NCBI RefSeq assembly: GCF_900111245.1
Contig: NZ_FOGO01000006.1
Span: 186,001 to 250,000, forward strand
Length of the DNA stretch: 64,000 nt
Source of the DNA: Streptomyces qinglanensis
GTDB taxonomy: Bacteria > Actinomycetota > Actinomycetes > Streptomycetales > Streptomycetaceae
Direction of reading: 5' to 3'
The notes under the pieces are model-generated. The model searched no databases, was not told where the DNA came from, and saw only the letters and a program-made list of their open reading frames with translations. The translations under genes and the position numbers were made by a program. Below are positions 63,122 through 64,000 of the stretch, in pieces. Position 1 is the first letter of the stretch. Each line of letters starts with the position of its first letter.

Positions 63122-64000
63122 ATGCCTCTGCTCGAATCCGACGCAGCACCCTCCGCACCGTCACCGCAGACCCCGCAGATCACATACTGGCGCTCCCGGC
63201 TGGCGTCGCTCGCGGAGACCTCCGGCTTCCCGGCCGACTTCCGCTCCCCCGCCGCGCCGGACCGCGCAGCCGAAGCGGACGCGCCCGGCGACAGGGTCCG
63301 GCGCGCCACCCGCACCCTGGATCTCGGCAGCCCGCTCACCGAACGGCTCGACCGGATCAGCCGGGGCCGCCCCGACCAGCTCTCGGTAGTGCTGACCTCG
63401 GTGCTCGCCGCACTGCTGGGCCGCAGCACCGGCCAGCCGGAGGTGGCCGTCGCGCTGCCGAGACGGGAGGGCTGCCCGCGGTTCGCGGACGGCCCGCTGC
63501 TGGTGTGCACGGAGCCCACCGGCCCGCTGCGGGAGCTGCTGGCCCGGGTCGGGGCAGCGGTGCGGGAGGCGGAACAGCACCAGGACTGCGACGTGGCCGC
63601 CCTGGCCGCCGCGGCGGGGCGCCTCGGCGCCTTCGACACCGGCACGGCGCTCGCGGGGCACCACGCACCCGGATTCCGGGCGCCCGGAATCATGGTCACG
63701 GCCTTCCGGCAGGACTCCGGCCTGGCGGTGGAACTCGGCTACGACGCCGACCGGTTCGCCGAGGACTCCGTGGACCGCCTCGGTGCCCACTACACGCTGC
63801 TCCTGGACCGCGCCACCGCCGATCCCGACCGGCCGGTGGAGGCGATCGACCTGTGGACGGCCGAGGACGAGAAGGTCGTCGCGGCGGCCAACGCCACCGA
63901 GCGCACATTCGACGAAGAGGCCACGCTGCACGGCCTGTTCGCCCGGCAGGCCGCACGCACCCCGGACGCGCCCGCGCTGCTGAGCGCGAGCGGAACGGTC
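63122..64000 (+). CDS. Nonribosomal peptide synthetase, 5' part (cut by window edge)
   Basis: The first 293 codons of a second NRPS; the frame is open to the right edge. The ATG follows AGGAG by 6 nt and lies 100 bp after the first NRPS. Residues about 20-250 again resemble a shortened, degenerate condensation-type region (ITYWRSRLASLAETSGFPADFR, then LGYDADRFAEDSVDRLGAHYTLLLDRA) lacking the HHxxxDG motif, and residues from about 265 (TLHGLFARQAARTPDAPALL) begin an adenylation domain. It presumably takes the aminoacyl unit through the condensation domain ending the first NRPS. Confidence 0.9.
   Translation, partial: MPLLESDAAPSAPSPQTPQITYWRSRLASLAETSGFPADFRSPAAPDRAAEADAPGDRVRRATRTLDLGSPLTERLDRISRGRPDQLSVVLTSVLAALLGRSTGQPEVAVALPRREGCPRFADGPLLVCTEPTGPLRELLARVGAAVREAEQHQDCDVAALAAAAGRLGAFDTGTALAGHHAPGFRAPGIMVTAFRQDSGLAVELGYDADRFAEDSVDRLGAHYTLLLDRATADPDRPVEAIDLWTAEDEKVVAAANATERTFDEEATLHGLFARQAARTPDAPALLSASGTV

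Noticed and set aside
60223..63699. An 1158-codon minus-strand open frame opposite the NRPS genes
   Set aside because: Shadow of the NRPS coding strand; it crosses two genes and has no recognisable domain.
1..64000. tRNA, rRNA, riboswitch, IS element or prophage genes
   Set aside because: Read for CCA-ending cloverleaf-like segments, transposase or integrase motifs and known riboswitch cores; none was convincing. A tRNAscan/Infernal run would be decisive.

Overview
The window is 64 kb of very high-GC, densely coding DNA with GTG and TTG starts, AGGAG-type ribosome binding sites and many 4-nt GTGA/ATGA gene overlaps. A chaplin, a Scr1-type regulator paired with a DUF397 protein, SigR- and DasR-type sites, an ergothioneine operon and rare TTA codons all point to Streptomyces or a close relative. 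No rRNA, tRNA, IS element or CRISPR array was recognised. Gene names rest on motifs and family recall; no database was searched.

Layout. 0-9.5 kb: end of a thiolase, a helix-turn-helix/DUF5753 regulator, a glutamine-synthetase-like ligase coupled to an amidohydrolase (a split version of the fungal FluG fusion), a secreted AA10 polysaccharide monooxygenase with a DasR-like site upstream, a PP2C phosphatase, an acyl-CoA ligase and a GAF-LuxR regulator. 9.7-19.1 kb: a [NiFe]-hydrogenase maturation operon (protease, hypA, B, F, C, D, E, X) with no hydrogenase structural genes in view. 19.2-22.7 kb: a chaplin, a small ABC transporter whose ATPase is frameshifted, and two small secreted proteins. 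22.8-27.5 kb: egtABCD on the minus strand. 28.2-32.2 kb: thioredoxin behind a consensus SigR promoter, a membrane protein with a divergent TetR, and a LigC-type DNA ligase.

33.3-45.2 kb is the most interesting region: ten plus-strand genes whose families and order match a blasticidin S-type peptidyl nucleoside pathway. They are a cytosylglucuronate (CGA) synthase-like glycosyltransferase, a radical SAM enzyme, a CGA-synthase-related protein, an aminomutase of the lysine/arginine 2,3 type, a DegT aminotransferase, an ATP-grasp ligase, an MFS exporter, an unusual protein with a caspase/CHAT-like His-Cys dyad and zinc-ribbon cysteines, a guanidino-methyltransferase-like enzyme and a CMP N-glycosidase-like enzyme. 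The inferred flow is CMP to cytosine, cytosine plus UDP-glucuronate to CGA, CGA to an amino-hexose nucleoside, arginine to beta-arginine, amide coupling, N-methylation and export.

45.4-57 kb holds a second ATP-dependent DNA ligase (LigB), a HIT protein, an aldo/keto reductase, an NCS1 purine/cytosine-type permease, a universal stress protein, a TetR, a HelD/HelR-like helicase and a DUF397/Scr1-type pair with iterated operator-like repeats. From 57.9 kb to the right edge lies the start of a second natural-product locus: an MFS transporter and two NRPS proteins. The transporter and the first NRPS each carry one TTA (bldA-dependent) codon, the only two I found in coding sequence here. The second NRPS is cut by the window edge.
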